Of a stretch of 64,000 nucleotides of DNA, positions 16,147 through 25,233 are shown one piece after another (position 1 is the first letter of the stretch; each line of letters opens with the position of its first letter). The stretch lies in NCBI GenBank assembly GCA_027692465.1, contig JAQEYU010000004.1, forward strand, positions 1-64,000. The letters are read 5' to 3'. A model generated the notes under the pieces. That model saw nothing but the letters and a program-made list of their open reading frames with translations. It did no database searches and was not told where the DNA came from. This DNA is from Enterococcaceae bacterium OF42-14pH9A (GTDB taxonomy: Bacteria > Bacillota > Bacilli > Lactobacillales > Enterococcaceae). A program made the position numbers and the translations under genes.

Positions 16147-16898
16147 TTTCAAAACGAATCATCCCTTGTCTGGATGTAAGAGATGGACGGGTCGTCAAAG
16201 GCGTCAATTTTGAAGGGGTCAAAGATGTGGCCGATCCGGTAGCCATGGCTAAAAAATACAACGAAGCCGGTGCCGATGAGTTGGTATTTTACGACATCAC
16301 GGCCTCCCATGAAGCCCGCGGGATCTTTACGGATATCTTAAAAGCTGTCGCCTCCCAGGTGTTTATTCCTCTGACAGTCGGTGGCGGCATCAACACGGTA
16401 GCAGATTTTGACCGGGTCTTGAAATGCGGAGCCGATAAAGTCAGCGTCAACTCCGGTGCTGTGAGAAATCCGCAGCTGATCAAAGAGGGTGCCGAACGCT
16501 ACGGCTCCCAATGTGTCGTCTTGTCAGTGGATATCAAAAAAGTCGATGACAACTGGTACGTCTTTACCAAAGGCGGTCGGGAAGATACCGGGATGGATGC
16601 GCTGGAGTGGATCAAGCAAGGCGAAGCGCTGGGAGCCGGCGAGCTGGTAATTAACAGCATGGATACCGACGGCGTCAAAAACGGTTTTGATCTGCCGCTG
16701 CTGAACGCAGTTGCGGCTATTACCGAGCTGCCCATCATCGCTTCCGGCGGGGCCGGCAAACTGGCGGATTTCAAGGAACTTTTTGAAAATCCTAAAATTG
16801 ATGCCGGACTGGCGGCTTCCATCTTTCACTATGATGAAATCCCGATTTCGGAGTTGAAAGCTTACATGCAGGCACAGGGCATCCCGACACGGATCTGA
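16143..16898 (+). CDS. hisF: Imidazole glycerol phosphate synthase cyclase HisF
   Basis: A 251-residue TIM barrel beginning MISKRIIPCLDVRDGRVVKG. It has PLTVGGGINTVADFDR, GADKVSVNSGAV, and the second phosphate loop IIASGGAGKLADF; the catalytic Asp residues lie in CLDVRDG and NSMDTDGVKNG. ATGA overlap with hisA. With HisH it forms IGP and AICAR. Confidence 0.96.
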   Translation: MISKRIIPCLDVRDGRVVKGVNFEGVKDVADPVAMAKKYNEAGADELVFYDITASHEARGIFTDILKAVASQVFIPLTVGGGINTVADFDRVLKCGADKVSVNSGAVRNPQLIKEGAERYGSQCVVLSVDIKKVDDNWYVFTKGGREDTGMDALEWIKQGEALGAGELVINSMDTDGVKNGFDLPLLNAVAAITELPIIASGGAGKLADFKELFENPKIDAGLAASIFHYDEIPISELKAYMQAQGIPTRI

Positions 16899-16931
16899 GG
16901 TCTGCCGGGAGCAACGAAAGGAGCACTATTT

Positions 16932-17576
16932 ATGAATATCCAAGAACTGAAATTCGACGCACAGGGTTTGATCCCATGCGTGGTACAGGACTTTTATACC
17001 AACGAGGTCTTGACGGTGGCCTATATGAACCAAGAGAGTTTGACTGCCACCTTGAAAGATCGCCAAATGACCTTTTACTCCCGCAGTCGCCAGGAGCTGT
17101 GGCGCAAAGGAGAAACCAGCGGCAACACCCAGGAACTGGTGGAATTGAAGGCCGACTGTGACCAGGATTCACTGGTAGCCAAGGTCATCAAAGCCGGTCC
17201 TGCCTGCCACACCGGTGCTGAATCCTGCTTTTTCAACGAGGTTTTCAAAGCGGAAGATAAACAGGAATTTTCGGTACAAGATCTCTATGAACTGATCTTG
17301 GGCCGGAAAATGAATCCGCAGGAAAAAAGCTACACCAGTTACCTGTTTTCAAAAGGCAACGAGAAGATCCTGAAGAAGATCGGTGAAGAATCGACAGAGG
17401 TTGTCATCGGCGCCATGAAAGAAAGCAAGGAAGAAACGACCTATGAAATCGCCGACCTGATCTACCATCTGCTGGTGCTGATGGCCAACAATGAGATCCT
17501 TCCGGCAGAAGTCATGGCCGAATTGTCCAAACGGCAAGTTGTCGACAAAAAAGTCAAACAAGAAACCATGAAGTGA
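16932..17576 (+). CDS. hisI: Bifunctional phosphoribosyl-AMP cyclohydrolase / phosphoribosyl-ATP pyrophosphatase HisIE
   Basis: A 214-residue fusion. The N-terminal HisI (to about residue 105) has LTVAYMNQES, FYSRSRQELWRKGETSGN and zinc ligands in ADCDQDSL and GPACHTGAESCFF. The C-terminal HisE has SYTSYLFSKGNEKILKKIGEE and EIADLIYHLLVLM. AAAGGAGC precedes the ATG by 11 bases. Confidence 0.95.
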   Translation: MNIQELKFDAQGLIPCVVQDFYTNEVLTVAYMNQESLTATLKDRQMTFYSRSRQELWRKGETSGNTQELVELKADCDQDSLVAKVIKAGPACHTGAESCFFNEVFKAEDKQEFSVQDLYELILGRKMNPQEKSYTSYLFSKGNEKILKKIGEESTEVVIGAMKESKEETTYEIADLIYHLLVLMANNEILPAEVMAELSKRQVVDKKVKQETMK

Positions 17577-17585
17577 GGTGGCGCC

Positions 17586-18413
17586 ATGTTTTACTCCAAT
17601 GTCCACACCCACTCCACTTGGTGTGACGGGAAAAATACGCTGGCGGAGATGGCACAGGCGGCCTTGGCAGCCGGCATGACGGATCTGGGCTTCACTTCTC
17701 ATTCCTATGCACCTTTTGATCCCGGCTGTATCGGGGTGACGGATGAAGCCGGTTATCAGCAGGCGGTCCGGCAGCTGGCAGCTGAGTTGGCAGGGAAATT
17801 GACGGTAAAGTGCGGGCTGGAATGGGATTACTTCAGTCCGCAACCGGCAGAGGGGTATGATTATTTCATCGGCTCCGTCCATTATTTTACTCCAAGGGCA
17901 GGGGTCTATCGCAGTGTCGATGAGAGCCCGGAGACCTTTCAATGGACGTTGGACAACTGGTTTGACGGTGATTTTTTGAAAATGGCGGCAGACTATTATC
18001 AGCTGCTGCTGCGCCATGTCACTGAAAATCGGCCGCTGATTGTCGGACATTTCGATCTGATTACCAAATTTGACGATACGCTGCATTATTTGACGGCAGC
18101 AAACCGGCAGCAATATCAGGATTTGGCTCGTCAGACCTTGGCAGCAATCACTGAGCAGCTGGCAGCTTGGGGAGGTATGGTGGAAGTCAATACCGGCGGC
18201 ATGAGCCGGGGGTGGACCAGTCGTCCTTATCCAGATACCTATTTGCTGAAGGATTTGCAACAACGACAAACGCCGGTAATCATTACCAGTGACAGCCATC
18301 AGACGGAAACGATTGCTTTTCATTTCCAAGAAACAGCAGGTTTACTGCGCAACGTCGGATTTACGGAAACGATCCAGCTGCAACAAGGCAGTTTTCGACC
18401 AGTTCCGCTGTAA
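17586..18413 (+). CDS. hisK: Histidinol-phosphate phosphatase, PHP family
   Basis: A 275-residue PHP-domain enzyme. The metal-binding motifs are NVHTHSTWCDG at the N-terminus, TSHSY, CGLEWDYF, VGHFDLIT and the C-terminal ITSDSH. It hydrolyses histidinol phosphate, the step absent from this organism's short HisB. It follows hisIE by nine bases and is the last gene before a long terminator. Confidence 0.92.
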   Translation: MFYSNVHTHSTWCDGKNTLAEMAQAALAAGMTDLGFTSHSYAPFDPGCIGVTDEAGYQQAVRQLAAELAGKLTVKCGLEWDYFSPQPAEGYDYFIGSVHYFTPRAGVYRSVDESPETFQWTLDNWFDGDFLKMAADYYQLLLRHVTENRPLIVGHFDLITKFDDTLHYLTAANRQQYQDLARQTLAAITEQLAAWGGMVEVNTGGMSRGWTSRPYPDTYLLKDLQQRQTPVIITSDSHQTETIAFHFQETAGLLRNVGFTETIQLQQGSFRPVPL

Positions 18414-18424
18414 GCAGCTGAAAA

Positions 18425-18490
18425 AAATCAAAACAGCAGCAGCCCGCGCGCTCATTGTCTTGAGCGTGCGGGCTGCTGCTGTTTTGATTT
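18425..18490. terminator. Very long bidirectional terminator after the his operon
   Basis: A roughly 30-bp stem (18425-18454 with 18461-18490) with a six-base loop; its A- and T-rich feet make it work in both directions. From 18491 to 18646 I see no gene. Confidence 0.92.
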
Positions 18491-18646
18491 GGATACCGGG
18501 CCAGCTCAGGGCTATTTCTGAAGCTTTGACACATTCAGGCGGAAAAGTCAGTCGAAGCCGACCGTGCGTGCACCACGATGCCTGTTACAAACGCTGGTTC
18601 CAAAGTCTTCAGGCAAATTATCCTTGATTCTTGGACAGCTGAAGGA

Positions 18647-19057
18647 CTATTCAGCTGCGAAGGTGATTTCCACATTGCCTTGGATCGCCTTGGTATAAGG
18701 ACAGATTCCTTCAGTTTCTTCCATATATTTTTGCGTTTCTTCTTTTGAAAGGCCGTCGATGTGACCAATCAGGTGAACGGCCAGATGCAGTGTCGTGAAG
18801 TCCGGCAGATCGCCCAAAAGGCTCACTTCAGCGCGAACGGTGCGTTCTTTGTCTCCCAAGCCGTCACGTTCCAACGGGAAGCTCATGGCGCCGTTGAAGC
18901 AGGCAGCCAGGCCGGAAGCAAAGAGTTCTTCGGGATTGGTATAGCCTTCTTTTTTAGTGCCGCTGGTTTTGACATTTAAATAGCCGTTGACGGACTCGCT
19001 TTCACCTTCGCGACCGCCGCGATTGACAACAGTTGACAGAGACATTTTCTTAGACAT
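18647..19057 (-). CDS. ohr: Organic hydroperoxide resistance protein (Ohr/OsmC)
   Basis: A 136-residue peroxiredoxin-like thiol peroxidase that reduces organic hydroperoxides. The two redox Cys are in SGLAACFNGAM (about residue 53) and GICPYTKAI (about 118), spaced as in Ohr, and the protein begins with the short N-terminal strand GGREGESES. AAGGATGG lies upstream. An OhrR gene is not adjacent, and I could not identify an OhrR site with confidence. Confidence 0.92.
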   Translation of the reverse strand: MSKKMSLSTVVNRGGREGESESVNGYLNVKTSGTKKEGYTNPEELFASGLAACFNGAMSFPLERDGLGDKERTVRAEVSLLGDLPDFTTLHLAVHLIGHIDGLSKEETQKYMEETEGICPYTKAIQGNVEITFAAE

Positions 19058-19250
19058 AGATGATCCATCCTTTCGTTTTACGGCAGCGGGCTGAAAAAGC
19101 GCCGAGTGCCGGCCATGCTTGATTGCTACATATCCACAGTATCACGAACCGGGTATTCTCCCAACCAACTTGCTCACGAAGCCGGCAATCGCAAATATAG
19201 GGAATCCCCTAGTGAAGCTTTGTGCAAAAAAGCGCTACAATGAATGGAAA

Positions 19251-19265
19251 TGAGAAGCATTCTCA
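19251..19265. promoter_or_regulatory. TGAGAAGCATTCTCA operator before the DUF1858/DUF438 pair
   Basis: A perfect palindrome identical to the one at 45997-46011. A -10-like TACAAT (19236-19241) lies just upstream, so a bound regulator would cover the start region; alternatively its right half serves as -35 for a weaker downstream -10. It lies 73 bases before the first gene's start. Confidence 0.65.
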
Positions 19266-19338
19266 CTGATTGGCATAAGTCATCTTACAAAACTTTGCGA
19301 AACGGTGATCCGACAGTGGAAGTACAGGAGGACATGAT

Positions 19339-19563
19339 ATGAAACGAGTGGAATTGTCCCGTTCCCTTTATGATCTTGTGAAAGAGTTTCCGGAAATCAA
19401 AGAAATCATGTTGGCGTTGGGCTTTGCCGATATCACAAAACCGGGGATGCTGCAGACTGCGGGACGTTATATGACCATTCCCAAAGGCGCCCGTATGAAG
19501 AAAATCCCTATGACGGAAATAACGGCAGCTTTTGAAGCCGCCGGATTTGAATTGATCCAGTAA
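19339..19563 (+). CDS. DUF1858 small protein
   Basis: A 74-residue DUF1858-family protein (SRSLYDLVKEFPEIKEIMLALGF; PGMLQTAGRYMTIPKGARMK), a small all-helical domain often encoded beside or fused to DUF438 and di-iron or hybrid-cluster proteins. AGGAGG precedes the ATG. It is cotranscribed with the next gene. The exact function is unknown; the context suggests iron-sulphur or nitrosative stress. Confidence 0.85.
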   Translation: MKRVELSRSLYDLVKEFPEIKEIMLALGFADITKPGMLQTAGRYMTIPKGARMKKIPMTEITAAFEAAGFELIQ

Positions 19564-19608
19564 TTGTGTGCCGGCTGCGGCTAAAGTAAAGAAAAGGCGG
19601 GAATCCAA

Positions 19609-20949
19609 ATGGAACGTACCAAACAACAACGACAGGAGCGGATCGTCGAGATCTTGTCTCTGCTGCATGAAGGCGGTAATTTTGAAGAAGCCAAGCGCCT
19701 GTTTACCCAAGAATTCGACGGCGTGGATGTCACGGAAATCACTTCTGCTGAGAAAGCGCTGATCCAAAGCGGGCTGCCGGCTTCGGAAATCCAACGGCTG
19801 TGCAATATCCACGCAGCTGTCTTCAAAGGGGCCATCAATGAAATCCACCGTTCCAACTATGAGCACGAACAGCCGGGACATCCGGTTCATACCCTGAAAC
19901 TGGAAAATCAAGTGCTGCAATCACTTTTGACCGATGAGATCGACGGCTTGATGGCCAAGATCAAAAAAGGCGACTGGTCCGTCAAAGAGCGGCTGCTGGC
20001 AGCATTGACAGATCTGGGGCAGTTGGACAAACACTATGCCCGCAAAGAGACGCTGATTTTTTCTTACATGGAAAAATACGGGATCACTGCTCCGCCGCAG
20101 GTCATGTGGGGTGTGGACGATGATATCCGTGAGCAGTTGAAGGGACTGCGGAATTATTTGGCCGGCGAACGGGCAGCTTTTAATCCTTTGTCGGAAAAAT
20201 GGGCGGCCTTGAAGGAAGAGATCGAAGAAATGATCTTCAAAGAAGAGGAGATCATGGTTCCTATGACCTTGGATGTGTTCAGTCTCAAGGATTGGGAAAA
20301 GATCGCCGAGGACAGCTTCGATATCGGCTTTGCTTTTATTCCCGAACCGCTGAAGTGGAAAGCCTCTGCAGACGCATTGGCAAAAGAAGCGGAACGGGAA
20401 CCGGCCCGCTTGGCAGCGATCCAACAGGCACGGGAGACCACTGACGGGATTGCGGCCGGTTTGGCAGACGGCGGTTCAGTATCCGAAGCGGTGTACGCCG
20501 AGGAGCACTATGATTGGCAGGAACAAACATCTGCTGATACGGTGGTTTTCCCGACCGGTATCCTGAAATTGGAACAACTGCTGGCGATCTTTCAGACATT
20601 ACCGGTGGACCTGACCTTTGTGGATAAAGATGAACGGGTCCGCTTCTTCTCTGAAGGCAAAAAGCGGGTCTTCCCTCGCACCAAATCCATCATCGGCCGT
20701 GAGGTGGTTAACTGCCATCCGCCGAAAAGTATGCATATCGTGCAGAAGATCCTGGACGATTTCCGCAGCGGTGCCCGGGAAACGGCTGATTTTTGGATCG
20801 ATATCATGGACCGTAAAATCTATATCCGCTATTTCGCTTTGAAAAACGAGGCCGGCGTGTACATGGGCTGTCTGGAAGTTACCCAGGACATCACCGACAT
20901 TCAAAATATCGAAGGGCAAAACCGTCTGCTGGATCAAGCTAACGTTTGA
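19609..20949 (+). CDS. DUF438 - hemerythrin-like - PAS protein
   Basis: A 446-residue multidomain protein. Residues 1-80 are DUF438 (ERIVEILSLLHEGGNFEEAK). About 85-235 is a hemerythrin-like HHE region with candidate ligands in GHPVHTLKLEN, LDKHYARKETLI and FKEEEIMVP. About 330-440 is a PAS-like domain (LPVDLTFVDKDERVRFFSEG; GREVVNCHPPKSMHIVQKI). Such proteins are linked to repair of, or sensing around, iron centres. It shares an operon and upstream palindrome with DUF1858. Confidence 0.85.
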   Translation: MERTKQQRQERIVEILSLLHEGGNFEEAKRLFTQEFDGVDVTEITSAEKALIQSGLPASEIQRLCNIHAAVFKGAINEIHRSNYEHEQPGHPVHTLKLENQVLQSLLTDEIDGLMAKIKKGDWSVKERLLAALTDLGQLDKHYARKETLIFSYMEKYGITAPPQVMWGVDDDIREQLKGLRNYLAGERAAFNPLSEKWAALKEEIEEMIFKEEEIMVPMTLDVFSLKDWEKIAEDSFDIGFAFIPEPLKWKASADALAKEAEREPARLAAIQQARETTDGIAAGLADGGSVSEAVYAEEHYDWQEQTSADTVVFPTGILKLEQLLAIFQTLPVDLTFVDKDERVRFFSEGKKRVFPRTKSIIGREVVNCHPPKSMHIVQKILDDFRSGARETADFWIDIMDRKIYIRYFALKNEAGVYMGCLEVTQDITDIQNIEGQNRLLDQANV

Positions 20950-21099
20950 TCGGTGCGGTGTTGATGCAGCTTGTAAGAAATTTCTGAGTATCAAAGTTTT
21001 CAGCGATGTTGCGCGTTGATTCCGGTAGATTCAGCCCCCTTAAACAGGTGGCTGCCGGGTATTATCAGTAAAGCTCGTGGACCGATCTGAAAAATTCCC

Positions 21100-21140
21100 A
21101 GCTCCCCGCAGCCGCCTCGCAGGCTGAGGGGAGCTTTTGT
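21100..21140 (+). terminator. Terminator downstream of the DUF438 gene
   Basis: AGCTCCCCGCAGCC pairs with GGCTGAGGGGAGCT and is followed by a T-rich run. It lies about 150 bases after the stop codon. Confidence 0.85.
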
Positions 21141-21179
21141 TGTGTCCAAAGCGCAAAGGCGCGTTTGAAAAAGTCAGCG

Positions 21180-21300
21180 GGGTTCTTTGGTTCCCGTACT
21201 GCCATATATGTATCGTGAATACGCAGCTTTAGCCCCATACAAGCTATGCTTCACTGCTTGATTCTGGCGGCCCCGGAAAAGCTGAACCGTATCAGGAGTT
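21180..21300. repeat. Decayed copy of the MITE-like family
   Basis: Contains ACGCAGCTTTAGCCCCATAC and CTTCACTGCTTGATTCTGGC, clearly related to 22085-22140 and to the interior of the full element at 22145. Its ends are lost. The gap 20950-21465 holds no gene that I can support. Confidence 0.5.
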
Positions 21301-21465
21301 CGCGAATACTCCTTAAGAAAGGCCGCTAATACCAAGCTGCTTTGTCAGCGCAATGGTATACTGGAAGAGAAGACTGCCGGCTTGGAGGTCGCTGGCACAC
21401 AGGACCAGCAGCAAGCTCACCGATTACGGATTTGGTGATTTTTGGCAAAAGATAGGAGTGAAGAG

Positions 21466-21945
21466 ATGGCAGAACAAGATTATTTGCGTTGGATTCGCAG
21501 CAAAGTGGGACATGAGAAGATCTTCTTTCCGGCTTGCGGTGCGATCATCGAAGACGAAGAGGGACGGATCCTGCTGCAGCAGCGGGCGGATTTCGGTACT
21601 TGGGGAATCATTGGCGGGATGATTGAACCCGGTGAGCGTTTTGAAGAAACACTGCGGCGGGAGATCTATGAAGAGACGGGGATAACGAAACTTTCGATTA
21701 CCGGTCTGCTGGATGTAGACACCAATCCCGAAATCGTGTACCCCAATGGCGATATCGTGCAAACAATCGACATCGTTTATCTGGTGAAGGCCCTGGAGCC
21801 GCTGCCGCACCGGGAACTGGACGATGAGACACTGGCATTGAAATGGGTGGATCCGGCGCATCTCGAAGCTTATCCGCTGGCTTTTCCGACCCATCTGACC
21901 TTTATCCATAAATACCTGCAAAAACGACGAGAATTACACCACTGA
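21466..21945 (+). CDS. Nudix hydrolase
   Basis: A 159-residue Nudix-fold protein with a complete Nudix box GMIEPGERFEETLRREIYEE followed by TGI (GX5EX7REUXEEXGU). The N-terminal helix EQDYLRWIRSKVGHEKIF resembles a Firmicutes subgroup annotated as ADP-ribose or NTP pyrophosphatases; the substrate cannot be read from sequence. The ATG at 21466 is preferred over 21442 because of TAGGAGTG upstream. Confidence 0.88.
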   Translation: MAEQDYLRWIRSKVGHEKIFFPACGAIIEDEEGRILLQQRADFGTWGIIGGMIEPGERFEETLRREIYEETGITKLSITGLLDVDTNPEIVYPNGDIVQTIDIVYLVKALEPLPHRELDDETLALKWVDPAHLEAYPLAFPTHLTFIHKYLQKRRELHH

Positions 21946-22031
21946 AAAACAGATCCCGGCACGTTGCGGCCTTTTTGAAGTTTTCCTGCAAGACTTCAGA
22001 AAGAATCCGCAACAACCGGGATCTGTTTTTA
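21946..22031 (+). terminator. Long terminator after the Nudix gene
   Basis: AACAGATCCCGG pairs with CCGGGATCTGTT, extended by CGTTGCGG with CCGCAAC, and ends in five T. The middle is an imperfect hairpin. Confidence 0.85.
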
Positions 22032-22034
22032 GTT

Positions 22035-22142
22035 TAAGGCCTGTTGGAATCGACAGCAGGTCTTTTGGTCCTTTTCACTGCAAGCTGTATCTTAAATCCG
22101 CAGCTTTAGCCCCGCATAAGCCGCACGTTACTCCTTGATTAT
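22035..22142. repeat. Partial MITE-like copy abutting a full copy
   Basis: Shares GGTCCTTTTCACTGCAAGCT and the GCAGCTTTAGCCCC block with the family but lacks the left terminal repeat. It joins directly to the full copy at 22145, as if one inserted next to the other. Confidence 0.6.
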
Positions 22143-22144
22143 TA

Positions 22145-22305
22145 GGGCGTGTCTGAAAAATCCAGTGGCAGATATTTTGGTCCTTTTCACCGCAATCTGC
22201 GTCGTAAATGCTCGCTTATGCACCACATAAGCTGCGCTTTACTCTTTGATTTCGGCAAAAAGTCCGCAAAAATCTGGATTCCCCCCAGAGTTTTCAGACA
22301 CGCCC
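22145..22305. repeat. MITE-like element, copy 2 (161 bp, inverted relative to copy 1)
   Basis: GGGCGTGTCTGAAAA at the left end and TTTTCAGACACGCCC at the right are perfect 15-base terminal inverted repeats flanked by TA. Its reverse complement aligns with 8910-9065 throughout. No coding capacity. Confidence 0.85.
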
Positions 22306-22356
22306 TAGATTAAGCGGCGAAAAAAGGAGGTTCGGCTTCGATCCATCAGTGGCGGT

Positions 22357-25029
22357 TTAGCTGTTTGCTTTGACAGTTTGGCTTGCCCGGCTGCGAATGA
22401 ATTTATCCAATTCGGTGACGCCCAGTGTCAAGAGACCGGCTAAAATTGCGACACCCCATTCCAACAGTGTCAGGTCCGTTGTATGGAAGGCACTCTGCAT
22501 GAAAGGGACATAAGTCAGCAGGATCTGCAACAGCAGCATAATGCCGATGATCACAAAGGCCATCTTGTTGCTGAAAAAGGCTTTTGAAAAGGCGAAGGCC
22601 TTAGTTCGGATATTGAACAGGTAGAAGATCTTACTCATAACGATGATGTTCACCAACATCGTGCTGGCAGTAGCTGCAGCGACACCCCGGCCCAACAGCC
22701 ACTGATAGGCGGCCAGACCGATTACCGCCATCAAAACCGATACATAAGCCATCTGGAAGATGTCGTGGCGGTCCATCAATGAGGTACCGGTTTTTTGCGG
22801 TTGCCGGTCCATGATGCCTGCTTCCGCCGGTTCGAAGATGAAGGCGAACTGGATTGTAATCGCCGAGACCATATTGATCCACAACAGCTGAGTCGCCGCC
22901 AGGGGCATTTCTTCTTGCATCAAAATCGTAAAGGCGATGATCAGCCCCTCGGCAAAGGACGTCGGCAAAAGGAACAAAATACTTTTCTTGATATTGTCGT
23001 AAATGCGGCGGCCTTCTTTAATGGCCACCGCCATCGTGGCGAAGTTGTCATCTGCCAGGATCATGTCTGCCGAGTCTTTGGCCACATCAGTCCCTTTAAT
23101 CCCCATGGCGACCCCGATATCGGCTCGTTTCAATGCCGGGGCATCATTGACACCGTCGCCGGTCATGGCCGTGACTTTGTCATCTGCTTGCAGGGCTTCG
23201 ATGATCTCCAGCTTGTTTTTCGGTGTGGTGCGGGCAAAGACCTGATGCTCTTTTGCAGCAGTGAGCTTTTCTTCATCAGACAGTTGATCCCACTGCGGTC
23301 CGGTAATGACCCGGATGCGGGGAGCCAGCCCCAGTTTTTCACCGATTGTTTTGGCAGTCAGGGGATGATCTCCGGTGATCATTTTGACGGCGACCCCGGC
23401 CCGGCGCATTTCTTTGAGGGCGTTGATGACTTCTTCTCGAGGCGGGTCGATAATCCCGGCGATCCCCAGCAGCCGGATCCCTTGTTGAAGCAGTTCCGGT
23501 GTGATCACAGTCACCGTATCTGGGAGTTCCTGCCAGCCGACAGCGACGACACGCTTGCCCTGTGTAGTCAGGCCAGTGACCTTTTCTTCCCAGAAAGCAG
23601 TCGGGAATGCCGGATCACCGGCAGACGCCAGCGGCAGCAGCTTGTCGGGAGAACCCTTCATGTACAGGCGCTTCTTGCCATCCGGGGTTTCCACCAGCTT
23701 GGCCATGTATCGGTAATCAGAATCAAAAGGCAGAAAATCCAGCTCCCGGTTTTGCGGTCGTTCGGGAAAAGGGGTCAGCTTATGATACAAAGTAAGAAAT
23801 GAGCCGTCCGTCGGTTCGCCGTTGATCTGCCAAGCACCATTTTCACAGTACAGCTCCGTATCATTTGCCTCATAGGCCGCCTCCATGAAGAGTGCCAGTT
23901 GCGGGTCAGCAAGGGACTCAGCCGAGGATTCTCCCAGCAGTTGGCCTTCAGGAGCATAGCCGTTACCGGTGACCCGGTAGCGGTTTTTGGGCAAATAAAC
24001 ATCAGTAACTGTCATCTCATTTTTTGTCAGCGTACCGGTCTTGTCGGTGGCAATTACGTCCACTGAACCCAGTGTTTCAACAGCCGGCAGACTTTTAACA
24101 ATGGTGTGCTTGGTTTTGGCCATATCGCTGACACCCATCGCCAAGATTACCGAAGTCGTAGCCGGCAGGCCTTCAGGAACAGAACCCACGATCATGGTGA
24201 CGACCGCCAGTGAAAGGGCTGAAACTGCGTAGGTCCCCCAAAGCAGACCCAAAATAAACAGCAGGACCGCCGCCCCCAATACGACATACGAGACACCTTT
24301 GCCCAGATTGTCGATCTGCTGCATCAACGGAGAGCGCCGCTTGGTGACATTGGCAACTTCGGTGGAGATTTTACCAATCTCGGTATCGGCGGCCGTGGCG
24401 ATCACAACCCCCAAGCCGGAACCGTTAGTGACCGAAGTGGAGGCGAAAGCCAGATTGGTGCGCTCTGCCAAGGGAAGCTCTTCAGCAAGCGGTGCATTGG
24501 TTTTTTCGACCGAGTCTGCCTCACCGGTCAGTGAGGCTTCTTCGATTCGCAGGTTGTCGACATCCACGATCCTTAAATCGGCGGGCACCTGATCGCCGGC
24601 TTCCAAGAAGACGACATCGCCTTTCACCAGCTCTTCAGCCGGAATGTCGATTCGATTCCCATCGCGGTAGACGGTAGCAACGGGAGTCAGCAAGCTCTTG
24701 ATCTGCTCCAGTGCATCCGAAGCATTGGCCTCCTGATAATAGCCGATCAGTGCGTTGATGACGATCACCAGTGCAATGATCGCCGCATCGCCATAATGTC
24801 CCATCACCAGGGTTAAGGCAGCTGCAATCATTAGGATATAGATAATCATATTGTGAAACTGGCGCAAGAACAGCTGCCATTTCGGTGTTCGCTTACTCTC
24901 TAAGCGATTGGGGCCATCCTGCGCCAGCCGCCTGGCAGCTTCTTCAGCGCTCAGCCCCTCTTCAAAGTCTTCGTGACCGAATGTTTCCTGCAGCTCCTGC
25001 AGGTTTTGTTGAATCAGATTTTTTTCCAT
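22357..25029 (-). CDS. P2-type cation-transporting ATPase
   Basis: An 890-residue P-type ATPase. In order it has N-terminal actuator pieces, TM1-2 (MIIYILMIAAALTLVMGHYG), SLTGEADSVEK, the TM4 ion-site motif GSVPEGLPA, DKTGTLTKNEM (phosphorylated Asp), KGSPDKLL, MITGDHPLTA, MTGDGVNDAPALKRAD, and TM5-6 ending LLWINMVSAITIQFAF. The TM6 sequence differs from canonical Ca pumps, so the ion (Ca, Mg or Na) is open. The start at 25029 has GAGGAAAT upstream; an in-frame ATG at 25068 is less likely. It is preceded by an attenuator-like leader with its own micro-ORF. Confidence 0.88.
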   Translation of the reverse strand: MEKNLIQQNLQELQETFGHEDFEEGLSAEEAARRLAQDGPNRLESKRTPKWQLFLRQFHNMIIYILMIAAALTLVMGHYGDAAIIALVIVINALIGYYQEANASDALEQIKSLLTPVATVYRDGNRIDIPAEELVKGDVVFLEAGDQVPADLRIVDVDNLRIEEASLTGEADSVEKTNAPLAEELPLAERTNLAFASTSVTNGSGLGVVIATAADTEIGKISTEVANVTKRRSPLMQQIDNLGKGVSYVVLGAAVLLFILGLLWGTYAVSALSLAVVTMIVGSVPEGLPATTSVILAMGVSDMAKTKHTIVKSLPAVETLGSVDVIATDKTGTLTKNEMTVTDVYLPKNRYRVTGNGYAPEGQLLGESSAESLADPQLALFMEAAYEANDTELYCENGAWQINGEPTDGSFLTLYHKLTPFPERPQNRELDFLPFDSDYRYMAKLVETPDGKKRLYMKGSPDKLLPLASAGDPAFPTAFWEEKVTGLTTQGKRVVAVGWQELPDTVTVITPELLQQGIRLLGIAGIIDPPREEVINALKEMRRAGVAVKMITGDHPLTAKTIGEKLGLAPRIRVITGPQWDQLSDEEKLTAAKEHQVFARTTPKNKLEIIEALQADDKVTAMTGDGVNDAPALKRADIGVAMGIKGTDVAKDSADMILADDNFATMAVAIKEGRRIYDNIKKSILFLLPTSFAEGLIIAFTILMQEEMPLAATQLLWINMVSAITIQFAFIFEPAEAGIMDRQPQKTGTSLMDRHDIFQMAYVSVLMAVIGLAAYQWLLGRGVAAATASTMLVNIIVMSKIFYLFNIRTKAFAFSKAFFSNKMAFVIIGIMLLLQILLTYVPFMQSAFHTTDLTLLEWGVAILAGLLTLGVTELDKFIRSRASQTVKANS

Positions 25030-25109
25030 GTTATTTCCTCTTTCTTTCAAATTCAGCGGTTTTTCCAACCAGTGCTAAGCAACAGCATTGTCTCGCTGCA
25101 GGGTATGCG

Positions 25110-25145
25110 AAAAAAGCACCTCACCTGTCCCGCAAATCGGAGGTG
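25110..25145 (-). terminator. Attenuator hairpin before the P-type ATPase
   Basis: On the minus strand CACCTC (25145-25140) pairs with GAGGTG (25122-25117), followed by CTTTTTT. It begins 17 bases after the micro-ORF stop and 80 bases before the ATPase start. Its 5' arm CACCTCC is perfectly complementary to GGAGGTG, the ribosome site of the micro-ORF. Confidence 0.65.
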
Positions 25146-25161
25146 ACGCACTGAAAGAAAG

Positions 25162-25233
25162 CTATTCCTTTTGGAAATAAGCAAGTTTATAGATGAATTT
25201 TTGGGGCGACGTCTCCTCGGCGTCTTCGTCCAT
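25162..25233 (-). CDS. Acidic 23-residue leader ORF
   Basis: The micro-ORF starts MDEDAEETSP and ends KLAYFQKE. Six of its first eight residues after Met are acidic, followed by a basic and aromatic tail. GGAGGTG (25249-25243) sits nine bases upstream of the ATG. An in-frame ATG at 25251 has no comparable ribosome site. The position between a promoter and a terminator ahead of a P-type ATPase suggests a leader peptide, loosely like MgtL before mgtA, where acidic or proline codons destabilise ribosomes at low Mg. That parallel is inference. Confidence 0.55.
   Translation of the reverse strand: MDEDAEETSPQKFIYKLAYFQKE

Noticed and set aside
19220..19241. Catabolite (cre) site or -35/-10 pair TTGTGC/TACAAT before DUF1858
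   Set aside because: The spacing between the two hexamers is only ten bases, and the AAGCGCT core does not fit the cre consensus on both sides.
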